From NCBI GenBank assembly GCA_963797265.1, contig CAWCOY010000003.1, positions 558,001 through 622,000 of the forward strand: a stretch of DNA of 64,000 nucleotides, in the 5' to 3' direction. Positions 16,592-34,551 of the stretch are shown piece after piece. Positions within the stretch are counted from its first letter, which is position 1. Each line of letters starts with the position of its first letter. Source of the DNA: DASUPK01 sp963797265. Lineage in GTDB: Bacteria; Actinomycetota; Thermoleophilia; Solirubrobacterales; 70-9. Below the pieces are notes generated by a model that was given only the letters and a program-made list of their open reading frames with translations, searched no databases and was not told where the DNA came from. Both the position numbers and the translations under genes were made by a program.

Positions 16592-17398
16592 ATGGCACGA
16601 GGCAAGCGATACCGCGACGCCTACGAGAAGATCGACCGCACGACGGCCTATCCGCCGGCTGAGGCGATCCACCTGATCAAGGAGACGGGCGGCGCCAAGT
16701 TCGACGAGACCGTCGAGCTTCACATCCGCCTCGGCGTCAACGTCCGCCACGCGGAGGAGCAGCTGCGCGGCACGCTGGCCCTCCCGAAGGGCCTCGGCAA
16801 GAACGTCACGATCGCGGTCTTCGCCGAGGGCGATGTGGCGCGCCAGGCGACCGAGGCTGGAGCCGACTTCGTCGGCTCCGACGACCTCGCCGAGCGCGTC
16901 GAGGGCGGCTGGACCGACTTCGACGTCGCCATCGCGCACCCCTCGCAGATGCCGAAGGTCGGCAAGCTCGGCCGCGTCCTCGGTCCCCAGGGCAAGATGC
17001 CGAACCCCAAGGTCGGCACTGTCACCGAAGACATCGCCAAGGCAGTCGATGAGGCCAAGGCCGGGAAGGTCGAGTACCGGACCGATCGCCAGGCCATAGT
17101 CCACCTCGCGATCGGCAAGACGAGCTTCTCCGAGACCGACCTGCTCGAGAACTACGCTGCCGTGATCGAGGAGATCATCCGGGCCAAGCCGGCCGCCGCC
17201 AAGGGCCGCTACATCCTTTCCATCACCGTCACCGCGACGATGGGGCCCGGCATCCGAGTCGACCCGGGCCGCACCCGCCGCGGCGAGATCATGCTGGGCG
17301 CGGGGGCGGTCGCATCGGAGAACGGGGACGAGGGCGACGTCGAGCAGGAGGCCGCCGAGCGGGCCGAGACCGAGGAGGCTGCGCCGGCCGCCGGCTAA
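16592..17398 (+). CDS. rplA: 50S ribosomal protein L1, acidic C-terminal tail
   Basis: 268 residues. Residues 1-235 match L1 of the ribosomal stalk (MARGKRYRDAYEKIDRTTAY; the signature VGTVTEDIAKAVDEAKAGKV). The last 32 or so residues are an acidic, Glu/Ala-rich tail not needed for the fold. L1 lines the E site and in some bacteria represses its own operon. It follows rplK by 2 bases and is the last gene before the L10 leader. Confidence 0.95.
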   Translation: MARGKRYRDAYEKIDRTTAYPPAEAIHLIKETGGAKFDETVELHIRLGVNVRHAEEQLRGTLALPKGLGKNVTIAVFAEGDVARQATEAGADFVGSDDLAERVEGGWTDFDVAIAHPSQMPKVGKLGRVLGPQGKMPNPKVGTVTEDIAKAVDEAKAGKVEYRTDRQAIVHLAIGKTSFSETDLLENYAAVIEEIIRAKPAAAKGRYILSITVTATMGPGIRVDPGRTRRGEIMLGAGAVASENGDEGDVEQEAAERAETEEAAPAAG

Positions 17399-17415
17399 CG
17401 CCGACCGCCATCCCC

Positions 17416-17583
17416 TACACTCCTCGCTTCCAGAAGCCGCCCAAGACCGTCGGCGGGACCAGGTCCAGAAGTCCGGCGCAGGTGAGCGAGAGCTACCGGT
17501 CCCCGACCGACCACTCTGGCCCGCCTGCGAGCGGGTCTTTTCTTTGGCGGAGCAAGACCCAGCGTCACCGATCCCAGCATCAA
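17416..17583 (+). promoter_or_regulatory. rplJ promoter and L10-type ribosomal leader
   Basis: A TACACT -10-like element lies at 17416-17421. The following 160 bases contain elements typical of the L10 leader RNA: a CCCAAGACCGTCGGCGGGA stretch (about 17441-17459) and a later GCTACCGG (about 17492-17499), followed by the attenuator listed separately. In known cases the L10-(L12)4 complex binds a kink-turn here to repress its own synthesis. Identified by pattern, not by covariance model. Confidence 0.6.
17518..17545 (+). terminator. Attenuator hairpin in the L10 leader
   Basis: CCCGC (17520-17524) pairs with GCGGG (17531-17535), extendable by a G-C closing pair, followed by TCTTTTCTTT. It lies 39 bases before the rplJ start, so premature termination here would control rplJ-rplL expression. 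Confidence 0.6.
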
Positions 17584-18318
17584 ATGGATAAAGAGCAGAA
17601 GACAGCACTAGTGAAGGAGCTCGCCGAGCAGCTCAAGGACGCGCAGGCGATCTTCGCGGTCGACTACCGCGGGATCAGCGTCCCGCAGGCTGCCGAGCTG
17701 CGCTCCGGCCTGCTCGACGCCGACGCTCGCTTCCGCATCGTCAAGAACCGGCTGACGCTCCGTGCCGCCGACGAGGCCGGAACCGAGTCGCTCAAGGAGT
17801 ACCTCGAGGGGCCAACGGCGCTCACCTTCGTCAAGGGCGACGCGGCGCTGGCCGCCAAGACGATCTTCCGCCTCGGGTCAGAGTGGGAGCTCCTCACCTA
17901 CAAGGGCGGCCTGATGGATGGCGAGACCCTCGATCAGGACTCTTTTGTGGCGATCGCCCGCCTGCCCGGCCGCGACCAGCTCAACGCGCAATTCGCCGGC
18001 GTCGTCGCCAGCCCGCTCACCGGCCTGGTGCGCGGCCTCGGCTCGATGATCCAGGGCCTCGCCTTGCAGCTCGGCCAGATCGCAGAGCAGGGGCTGGTCG
18101 CTGGCGAGGCCGACCCCCCGCCCGCCGAGTCACCGGAGGAGAGTTCCGAGGAGCGGGCTCCGGAGGGCGAGGAGGCCGGACAGGGCGAGGCCGAGGAAAC
18201 CGGCGAGGGGGATCAGGACCTCGGCGAGGAGCCCGAGGCCGAGGAGGAGCAGCCCCCGGAGGAGGCTCCGGAAGAGACTTCTGAAGATTCCGATGAAACC
18301 AAGGAGGAAGGCAACTAG
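17584..18318 (+). CDS. rplJ: 50S ribosomal protein L10 with acidic C-terminal extension
   Basis: The ATG at 17584 (MDKEQKTALVKELAEQLKDA) is chosen from alignment with L10; upstream in-frame codons overlap the leader. The core of about 175 residues carries the 23S-binding domain and the helix that holds L12 dimers. It is followed by about 70 residues of Glu/Pro/Gly-rich acidic tail, making 244 residues against about 165-180 in most bacteria. No clear Shine-Dalgarno site precedes the start. rplL begins on the next base after the stop. Confidence 0.95.
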   Translation: MDKEQKTALVKELAEQLKDAQAIFAVDYRGISVPQAAELRSGLLDADARFRIVKNRLTLRAADEAGTESLKEYLEGPTALTFVKGDAALAAKTIFRLGSEWELLTYKGGLMDGETLDQDSFVAIARLPGRDQLNAQFAGVVASPLTGLVRGLGSMIQGLALQLGQIAEQGLVAGEADPPPAESPEESSEERAPEGEEAGQGEAEETGEGDQDLGEEPEAEEEQPPEEAPEETSEDSDETKEEGN

Positions 18319-18708
18319 ATGGCCACCAAGGTGTCCACCGAAGAGTGGATCGACGAGCTGAAGAACATCTCGGTGCTCGAGCTCTCGGAGCGCATCAAGG
18401 CGCTCGAGGAGGAGTTCGGCGTGTCCGCGACCGCTGTCGCCGCTGCGCCGCCCGTCGCCGGCGGACCTGCCGGCGATGGCGCGGGCGAGGAGGAGGCCGG
18501 CACGGTCGACGTCGTCCTGACGGGCGCCGGCGACAAGAAGATCGGCGTGATCAAGGTCGTCCGAGCAGCCACCGGGCTCGGCCTCAAGGAGGCGAAGGCC
18601 CTCGTGGACGAGGCCCCCAAGCCCGTCAAGGAGGGGATCGAGCGTGAGGAGGCGGAAGGTCTCATGAAGGAGATCCAGGAGGCCGGCGGAACCGCCGAGC
18701 TCAAGTAG
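18319..18708 (+). CDS. rplL: 50S ribosomal protein L7/L12
   Basis: 129 residues: an N-terminal dimerisation helix (WIDELKNISVLELSERIKAL), an Ala/Gly/Pro hinge, and the C-terminal factor-binding domain (GAGDKKIGVIKVVRAATGLG, then LKEAKALVDEAP). It recruits EF-Tu and EF-G to the ribosome. The gene starts immediately after the rplJ stop codon, with GAAGGAAG inside rplJ acting as ribosome site. Confidence 0.97.
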   Translation: MATKVSTEEWIDELKNISVLELSERIKALEEEFGVSATAVAAAPPVAGGPAGDGAGEEEAGTVDVVLTGAGDKKIGVIKVVRAATGLGLKEAKALVDEAPKPVKEGIEREEAEGLMKEIQEAGGTAELK

Positions 18709-18788
18709 TTCAAACGCACGGCTACACTCACATAGACGCTGGGAATCGGAGTAAGATCACTGCGCTTGCCCCCCACCGGGGCGTGTTA

Positions 18789-18824
18789 GCAACCCTTGAC
18801 GTAAGGGTTGCCGTGCGTTACCAT
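18789..18824 (+). promoter_or_regulatory. rpoB promoter with overlapping perfect inverted repeat
   Basis: TTGACG (18796-18801) and TACCAT (18819-18824) are separated by exactly 17 bases, a good housekeeping-sigma promoter. A perfect inverted repeat, GCAACCCTT (18789-18797) and AAGGGTTGC (18803-18811), overlaps the -35 box and could be an operator or, in read-through RNA, a hairpin. The untranslated leader to the rpoB start is about 75 bases. Confidence 0.65.
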
Positions 18825-18905
18825 GCACGGTTCGCGCGCCGGTGAACCCTGCTGCCCGATTTTTCGCGTCCCACAGTCCTTCGAATACTTTGAGGAGTCG
18901 CCCTG

Positions 18906-26533
<7,628 letters not shown>

Positions 26534-26539
26534 GCGTTA

Positions 26540-26567
26540 GGCGCGCGGGTCGAGTGACCCGCGCGCC
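26540..26567. terminator. Terminator hairpin after rpoC
   Basis: A perfect 12-bp stem, GGCGCGCGGGTC (26540-26551) and GACCCGCGCGCC (26556-26567), closes a GAGT loop 7 bases past the rpoC stop and just before the convergent VOC gene. No strong T-run follows, but the strength and position suit a bidirectional terminator. Confidence 0.7.
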
Positions 26568-26576
26568 GGCGTCTAT

Positions 26577-26963
26577 CTACTGGCTCTGAACGAAGCCGAC
26601 CAGGTGACCCTCGGGGTCGTTGAAGAGCCCGATCACCAGGCCCTCGCCCATGGACTCGGGGCCCATGACCTTGGACCCGCCTAGCTTCTCGACCTGATCG
26701 AGTGAGGCGCCGACGTCCGGCACCTCGATGTAGAAGGTGACGTGTCCGTCGTAGCCCTCCGGTCCGACGCCGATGCCGCCGCCGATCCCGGCCCCGTCGG
26801 GATTGGTGTTGCCGTCACGAGGCACGATTGCGTAGGGAGGAATCCCCTCCTGGCCCGCGAGGGGTGACTCGTCGTAGCTCCAGTCGGCGATGTCGGAGTA
26901 GAAGCTCTTCAGCTTGTCGATGTCCTTCCCGACGACCTCGAAGTGAACGACTGGCTGTCCCAT
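26577..26963 (-). CDS. VOC (glyoxalase/bleomycin-resistance) family protein
   Basis: 128 residues with the two beta-alpha-beta-beta-beta units of the vicinal-oxygen-chelate fold: PVVHFEVVGKDIDKLKSFYS at the start, and VTFYIEVPDVGASLDQVEKL with GLFNDPEGHLVGF in the second half. Members bind a metal ion and act as dioxygenases, isomerases or resistance proteins; the substrate here is unknown. A GGAGGA ribosome site precedes the ATG. It is convergent with rpoC. Confidence 0.85.
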   Translation of the reverse strand: MGQPVVHFEVVGKDIDKLKSFYSDIADWSYDESPLAGQEGIPPYAIVPRDGNTNPDGAGIGGGIGVGPEGYDGHVTFYIEVPDVGASLDQVEKLGGSKVMGPESMGEGLVIGLFNDPEGHLVGFVQSQ

Positions 26964-26996
26964 CCCGGTTCCTCCTGTGAGTTTGCTGGTCGGCGT

Positions 26997-27320
26997 CTAA
27001 CTGCCGGCGGGAACGTGCTCCCGCCGCTCGTGGGCTGCCATGCCCGGGGCGAGGCGAGGCTCGATCACCGGCGTGCGGGAACGCCCGCCCGGCGGACAGG
27101 CGGGCTTCGCCTGCGCGGCGCCACCGTGGGGCCCGCGTGGCCGCGGGCCGGGCTTGAGCGGGTTGCGCCGGAAGCGACGGAAGCTGTGGTCATCGGAGTC
27201 GCCCGGAAGGTCCTCGAGCTGAGGCTCGTCCTTGACGGCCCACCAGATCAGCCACATCCCGTAGAGGACGGGGATCTTGAGAATCACGGCCAGGAAAATG
27301 ATCGGCACGACCTCTCCCAT
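26997..27320 (-). CDS. Small single-span membrane protein, unknown function
   Basis: 107 residues. An N-terminal hydrophobic span (VVPIIFLAVILKIPVLYGMW, then LIWWAV) is followed by an acidic stretch (DEPQLEDLPGDSDDHSF), and then a Pro/Arg/Gly-rich tail. The tail is encoded by GC-rich palindromic DNA (for example CAGGCG/CGCCTG at 27097-27113) and may be an added repeat rather than ancestral protein. I do not recognise a named family. Confidence 0.55.
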   Translation of the reverse strand: MGEVVPIIFLAVILKIPVLYGMWLIWWAVKDEPQLEDLPGDSDDHSFRRFRRNPLKPGPRPRGPHGGAAQAKPACPPGGRSRTPVIEPRLAPGMAAHERREHVPAGS

Positions 27321-27352
27321 CCCGGCGAGTCTACCCCTGTTCGGTGGGGTCC

Positions 27353-27889
27353 TTAACGAGGCTGGAAGCCGTCCCTGACCCAGGACTCCAGGGCCTCGAC
27401 ATGGACGTCGAGCAGGCCCTGGTCAGACTCGGTCGGCACCAGGAGGGTGGGCGCCTCCCGCCACTCCGCCCACTCGTAACAGCTCTCATCCAGGCTGTCG
27501 TCGATCCAGGCGAGCGGGCGGTCGTCCGCGTACTCCCCGAGCGCCTCCAGCTTCCAGTGGGCCGTCCCGAAGCGGGCACGCCCATCGAAGGTCAGGTAGG
27601 GAAGCTCCGGCAGACCGAGGATGCCGGGCAGGTGGTCGTTGGCGCGGTCCTCCCAGCCGCTTGCCCAGATCAGCTCGTAGCTGTTCGCTAGGCGGTTCAG
27701 CCGGGGCCCCGTGTCCAGCGCGATGCAGTGGAGCATTCCGTCGATCAAGTGGAACTCGCCCGGCGCCTTCCCCGGGTCCGCACGGCCGGGCTCGATCGGC
27801 TGGTCGAAGCCGAACAGGCTGATCACACCGTCGACGTCGACGGCGAGGATCGGCCGGTCGCTCTTCTGCTTGCGGCGGAACAGGGGCAT
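27353..27889 (-). CDS. HAD-superfamily-like protein
   Basis: The ATG at 27889 (MPLFRRKQKSDRPILAVDVD) is chosen because the conserved region starts at once and the longer frame runs into repeat-rich DNA. The 178-residue protein has a DVDGV motif I, typical of HAD phosphatases, a later WASGWEDRAND stretch resembling motif II, and a WIDDSLDE acidic motif near the C-terminus. The substrate is unknown. It is divergent from rpsL. Confidence 0.7.
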   Translation of the reverse strand: MPLFRRKQKSDRPILAVDVDGVISLFGFDQPIEPGRADPGKAPGEFHLIDGMLHCIALDTGPRLNRLANSYELIWASGWEDRANDHLPGILGLPELPYLTFDGRARFGTAHWKLEALGEYADDRPLAWIDDSLDESCYEWAEWREAPTLLVPTESDQGLLDVHVEALESWVRDGFQPR

Positions 27890-27913
27890 GGAGGTGAGAC
27901 TAGGGAGATGGCG

Positions 27914-27971
27914 CACGGCTTCGCCATCAGGCGCGGCCGGTGGTTCACGGCTTCGCCACCAGTCGCGGCCG
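27914..27971. repeat. Direct repeat of 26 bp upstream of rpsL
   Basis: Two copies beginning CACGGCTTCGCC (27914-27939 and 27946-27971) differ at 2 of 26 positions. They lie between the divergent HAD-like gene and rpsL. Downstream, CGCTCC/GGAGCG (28013-28029) forms a hairpin just before the rpsL promoter. The GGCTTCGCC core recurs at several places within 2 kb. Confidence 0.55.
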
Positions 27972-28042
27972 CTTGCGCTCGCCCCACATAAGTCGCTTCG
28001 GGCTTCGCCCTTCGCTCCGAAGTGGAGCGAGCTTGCGGTCGC

Positions 28043-28048
28043 TACCAT
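28043..28048 (+). promoter_or_regulatory. rpsL -10 element, likely leaderless start
   Basis: TACCAT, identical to the rpoB -10 box and set in the same ACCATGCAC context, ends 8 bases before the GTG of rpsL. There is no Shine-Dalgarno sequence in the gap. Transcription would start at or within a few bases of the start codon. No convincing -35 box was found. Confidence 0.5.
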
Positions 28049-28056
28049 GCACCGCC

Positions 28057-28452
28057 GTGCCGAACACCAATCAGCTCGTCCGCAAGGGACGAACCCACAA
28101 GAGGAAGAAGATGTCGACGCCGGGCCTGAAGTCGGGTCAGGGTCGCAAGAAGCGCGTCGCCGCGCCGCAGCGGCGGGGCGTCTGCACGCGTGTTGCGACC
28201 GTGACCCCGAAGAAGCCCAACTCGGCGCTTCGCAAGATCGCCCGCGTTCGGCTCACCAACGGGCTCGAGGTGACGTGCTACATCCCGGGGGAGGGGCACA
28301 ACCTGCAGGAGCACTCCGTCGTGCTGGTGCGCGGCGGCCGGGTCAAGGACCTGCCGGGCGTCCGCTACAAGGTCGTCCGCGGCGCCCTCGACGCGGCCGG
28401 CGTCTCGGATCGCAAGCAGGGCCGTTCGCTCTACGGAGTGAAGGCCTCCTAG
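28057..28452 (+). CDS. rpsL: 30S ribosomal protein S12
   Basis: 131 residues from GTG 28057 (PNTNQLVRKGRTHKRKKM), the position expected from S12 alignments; longer in-frame starts would run through repeat DNA. The streptomycin-related KKPNSALRK and RVKDLPGVRY regions are the susceptible type. S12 sits at the decoding centre. First gene of the str cluster; rpsG follows after one base. Confidence 0.97.
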   Translation: MPNTNQLVRKGRTHKRKKMSTPGLKSGQGRKKRVAAPQRRGVCTRVATVTPKKPNSALRKIARVRLTNGLEVTCYIPGEGHNLQEHSVVLVRGGRVKDLPGVRYKVVRGALDAAGVSDRKQGRSLYGVKAS

Positions 28453-28453
28453 G

Positions 28454-28911
<458 letters not shown>

Positions 28912-28924
<13 letters not shown>

Positions 28925-29538
28925 GGCGGGTCGTCTCTCCGTAGAGGCGCCTGCAAGCCTTCGCCTCGCGGCGTCCTCGGCCGGACGTCTCGCTCACGTA
29001 CCTGGGTCGTACGCTCGCTTCGCCGTCCGGCCTGCGTCCTTGCGACGCTCGGCTTTCGGCGCCTTTCGTGGTCCGGACCCCTGGCCGTGCCGGGCCGCAT
29101 CGTGGCCAGGGCCGCGCCGCAGACGGTGAGCACCAGCGAGCCCACCAGCTCCAGCCAGAAGCCCGCCACTGGCTTGGCCTCCGCGTCGATGAAGGACTGA
29201 CGCGGGTCGTCGAGGGTCCCGATCTTGTTGACGTCCGGCAGGTCGCCGATCAGGAAGATCAGCAGCGCGATCAGTCCGCAGATGGCGACCGCCATGGCGG
29301 CGACCTGCTTGAGCTGTTCGTCGCGGGCGCCGAGGCTGACGAGGATCAGGACCACGGCGAAGATCGCCAGGACCAGCGTCGCGTACCCGTGCTGGTCCTT
29401 CGAGCTGATCTCCTGCAGGGCCTCGCCGCCCGGCGGGGTGAGGTGGAAGATGTCGATGAACTGCGACGCACCGAGCATCGCGGCGGCGCCGGCGCACGCC
29501 AGCACGAGCAAGGTCTCAGTACGAGGAAGCCTCTTCAC
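28912..29538 (-). CDS. Four-span membrane protein, paralogue of its upstream neighbour
   Basis: The GTG start at 29538 overlaps the preceding stop by four bases (GTGA). The 208-residue protein has four hydrophobic spans (for example ETLLVLACAGAAAMLGASQF, GFWLELVGSLVLTVCGAALA). It shares SQFxD, DLPxxxxxG and GFWxEL...VLxxCG with the 318-residue upstream product, so the two are paralogues. The last 50 residues are Arg-rich and encoded by a large palindrome, and probably are not ancestral. Family not recognised. Confidence 0.6.
28945..29062. repeat. Large imperfect palindrome, about 118 bp
   Basis: Two arms of about 55 bases (28945-29000 and 29008-29062) are mirror-related around CTGGGTC. Outer ends are GGCGCC (28945-28950, 29057-29062), a central exact block is GGCCGGACG/CGTCCGGCC (28978-28986, 29023-29031), and the inner ends are GTAC/GTAC. 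It lies within the 3' end of the minus-strand membrane gene, next to the rpsG stop. It looks like an intergenic palindromic element absorbed into the reading frame. Confidence 0.6.
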
Positions 29539-30491
29539 CGCTCCGCCTGGAGGCCCGGGTAGATCCCCCCGACCTCCCGGTGCCGCGAGCGCCGCGCTGC
29601 CCCGCCCGGCCTGCCGCGCCGCCGTCTCCTCTCCCGGCTCACACCGCGAGAGTAATGGCCGAGCAGGCCGCCGCACAGGATGAGGACCGCCGAGCAGGCG
29701 ACCTCGGCCCAGAATCCCTGCAGGAGCCTTGCCTCGGTCCCGGTGAAGGCGAGCCCGGCTCTGCCGACGTCCAGCCCCTGCGGAAGATCGATTGCGATCG
29801 CGACGGCGAGCCCCACCAGCCCGCAGATCGCCACGCCGCCGGCAAGCCGCGGGCGGCCCCAGTAGGCGGCCACGATCAAGACGGCGGCCAGCGCTGCGAC
29901 CGGCAGCAGGATCCAGAGATGGGCGCTGCCCGCCGACTGCCTGTCGACAATCGGCGCTCCGGCTATGGCCCCTATCTCTCCGGCGTAATTCGGGGCGTCC
30001 ACGGCAACACCGTGGTAATCGAAGAACTGAGAGACCGCGAGGCCCACGGCCGCCGCGAGGCCGACGAAGGCGACCGTCGAGCGGGGAGTGACGTGCCGGC
30101 GCGTGGCCTCGATCACGATCAGCGTGGCGCCGAGGAAGACGCCGGCTAGGAAGCGAATCACGATCTGGCCGACCTCGAGGACCACCGCGATCAGCGCCGC
30201 GATCAGCTGGATCACGAAGAGCAGCGCGCGGGCGACCGGGTGCCCGATCCAGGCGAGAAAGCCCGCCACGGGCGCCCCCACGGGTCGCAGCCGGCGGCGG
30301 GTCTCCAGCGCGGCCCCGCGAAGCCGGACACCCAGGTCCTGCTCAGGTCTCACGGCACGGCGGGCCTGCCTGCGCCTGCGCCGGGACATCGCGCGGGCCT
30401 CGCGCCGCGTCCGCTCGGTGAGCTCGTCGATGCGACCGGTAGAACGCCTGCGACGTCCCAATCGGCGGCGGATTCCCTGCCTGAGAGCCAT
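29535..30491 (-). CDS. Multi-span membrane protein with basic N-terminus, first of a paralogous pair
   Basis: 318 residues: an Arg-rich cytoplasmic N-terminus (about 65 residues), two closely spaced spans (ALLFVIQLIAALIAVVLEVG, FLAGVFLGATLIVIE), then the four-span core shared with the downstream gene (SQFFDYHG; AICGLVGLAVAIAIDLPQG; GFWAEVACSAVLILCGGLLG) and a basic C-terminus. It overlaps the next gene by four bases, so both are translated from one mRNA. The pair interrupts the rpsG-fusA spacing on the opposite strand. Function unknown. Confidence 0.65.
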   Translation of the reverse strand: MALRQGIRRRLGRRRRSTGRIDELTERTRREARAMSRRRRRQARRAVRPEQDLGVRLRGAALETRRRLRPVGAPVAGFLAWIGHPVARALLFVIQLIAALIAVVLEVGQIVIRFLAGVFLGATLIVIEATRRHVTPRSTVAFVGLAAAVGLAVSQFFDYHGVAVDAPNYAGEIGAIAGAPIVDRQSAGSAHLWILLPVAALAAVLIVAAYWGRPRLAGGVAICGLVGLAVAIAIDLPQGLDVGRAGLAFTGTEARLLQGFWAEVACSAVLILCGGLLGHYSRGVSRERRRRRGRPGGAARRSRHREVGGIYPGLQAER

Positions 30492-30502
30492 CAGACCGCT
30501 GC

Positions 30503-30572
30503 TATCATCATCGGTCGCTCCCGGGTTCCCCCACAGGGTCCCGTGGGCGTAAACCGTTTCGATGGAGAACGG
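30503..30572 (+). promoter_or_regulatory. fusA promoter -10 and structured leader
   Basis: A TATCAT -10-like hexamer (30503-30508) follows GCTGC, as in the rpmJ promoter. The leader then has two hairpins, CCCAC/GTGGG (30530-30547) and CCGTT/AACGG (30554-30572), before the terminator at 30617. The total leader is about 190 bases. This separate promoter is needed because fusA is cut off from rpsL-rpsG by the minus-strand pair. Confidence 0.45.
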
Positions 30573-30616
30573 CGCGACATAGGAGCAGTTCGGGTCGAAG
30601 AGACGCTGTGCGCTCG

Positions 30617-30636
30617 GGCCCGCAAGGGCCTTTTTT
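30617..30636 (+). terminator. Intrinsic terminator/attenuator in the fusA leader
   Basis: GGCCC (30617-30621) and GGGCC (30626-30630) close a GCAA tetraloop, followed by six T (30631-30636). It lies 68 bases before the fusA start and downstream of the -10 element, so it should act as an attenuator. Confidence 0.7.
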
Positions 30637-30704
30637 CTGCGCTGATTCCGAACTCAGACTAGCCGTTCTACCCCTCCGTCACGCCAGTACGAAGACAGGA
30701 TTCC

Positions 30705-32819
<2,115 letters not shown>

Positions 32820-32883
32820 CTATATTTCTTAGGTTCGCCCACAAACGACTTAAAGACACCAACCACACCCCCAAAGGAGCGAG

Positions 32884-34068
<1,185 letters not shown>

Positions 34069-34074
34069 ATGCAA

Positions 34075-34098
34075 AACGAGCCCCCTCGGGGGCTCGTT
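34075..34098 (+). terminator. Terminator after tuf
   Basis: AACGAGCCCC (34075-34084) and GGGGCTCGTT (34089-34098) form a 10-bp stem with a CTCG loop, followed by GTTGGT. It starts 6 bases past the tuf stop and ends the str cluster. Confidence 0.8.
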
Positions 34099-34157
34099 GT
34101 TGGTAAGGCCCTCCCACCAGGGCTAAGGGCCAAGACAACTGCAAGACATACGACCAA

Positions 34158-34191
34158 GGGCGCGGCCCTAGTTCCATCAGGGGCGGCGCCC
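34158..34191 (+). promoter_or_regulatory. Stem-loop in the S10 operon leader
   Basis: GGGCGC (34158-34163) pairs with GCGCCC (34186-34191), and an inner CCCT/AGGG (34066-type stem at 34166-34169 and 34179-34182) extends it. It lies 37 bases before rpsJ with no T-run after it. By analogy with other S10 operons it could be an autoregulatory site. No convincing promoter was identified in 34099-34228. Confidence 0.3.
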
Positions 34192-34228
34192 TAACTGCGC
34201 GAAAGACCAGAAAGCAGCAGACGAGCAA

Positions 34229-34549
34229 GTGGCTTCACTGACATCAGGAAAGATCAGGATCCGGCTGAAGGCGTACGACCACGACGCCATAGACCGGGCT
34301 GCCCAGGAGATCGTGGGCACCGCCGAGCGCACCGGCGCGACGGTCGCCGGCCCGATCCCGCTGCCCACGGACAAGCACGTCTACGTCGTGATCCGCTCGC
34401 CGTTCAAGGACAAGGACTCGCGCGAGCACTTCGAGATCCGCACCCATAAGCGGCTGATCGACATCCACCAGCCCACCCCCAAGACGGTCGACGAGCTCCA
34501 GCGCATGGAGACCCTGCCCGCCGGCGTCGACGTGGAGATCAGACTCTAA
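34229..34549 (+). CDS. rpsJ: 30S ribosomal protein S10
   Basis: 106 residues from GTG 34229 (ASLTSGKIRIRLKAYDHDAI), with the KRLIDIHQPTPKTVDELQRM loop. S10 is a head protein of the 30S subunit and also the NusE antitermination factor. First gene of the S10 cluster; rplC starts 2 bases after its stop. Confidence 0.97.
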   Translation: MASLTSGKIRIRLKAYDHDAIDRAAQEIVGTAERTGATVAGPIPLPTDKHVYVVIRSPFKDKDSREHFEIRTHKRLIDIHQPTPKTVDELQRMETLPAGVDVEIRL

Positions 34550-34551
34550 AA

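Noticed and set aside
29078..29110. CCCTGGCC/GGCCAGGG inverted repeat next to the large palindrome
   Set aside because: It lies within coding sequence with a long GC-rich spacer and no T-run; could arise by chance at this GC content, so not listed as a feature.
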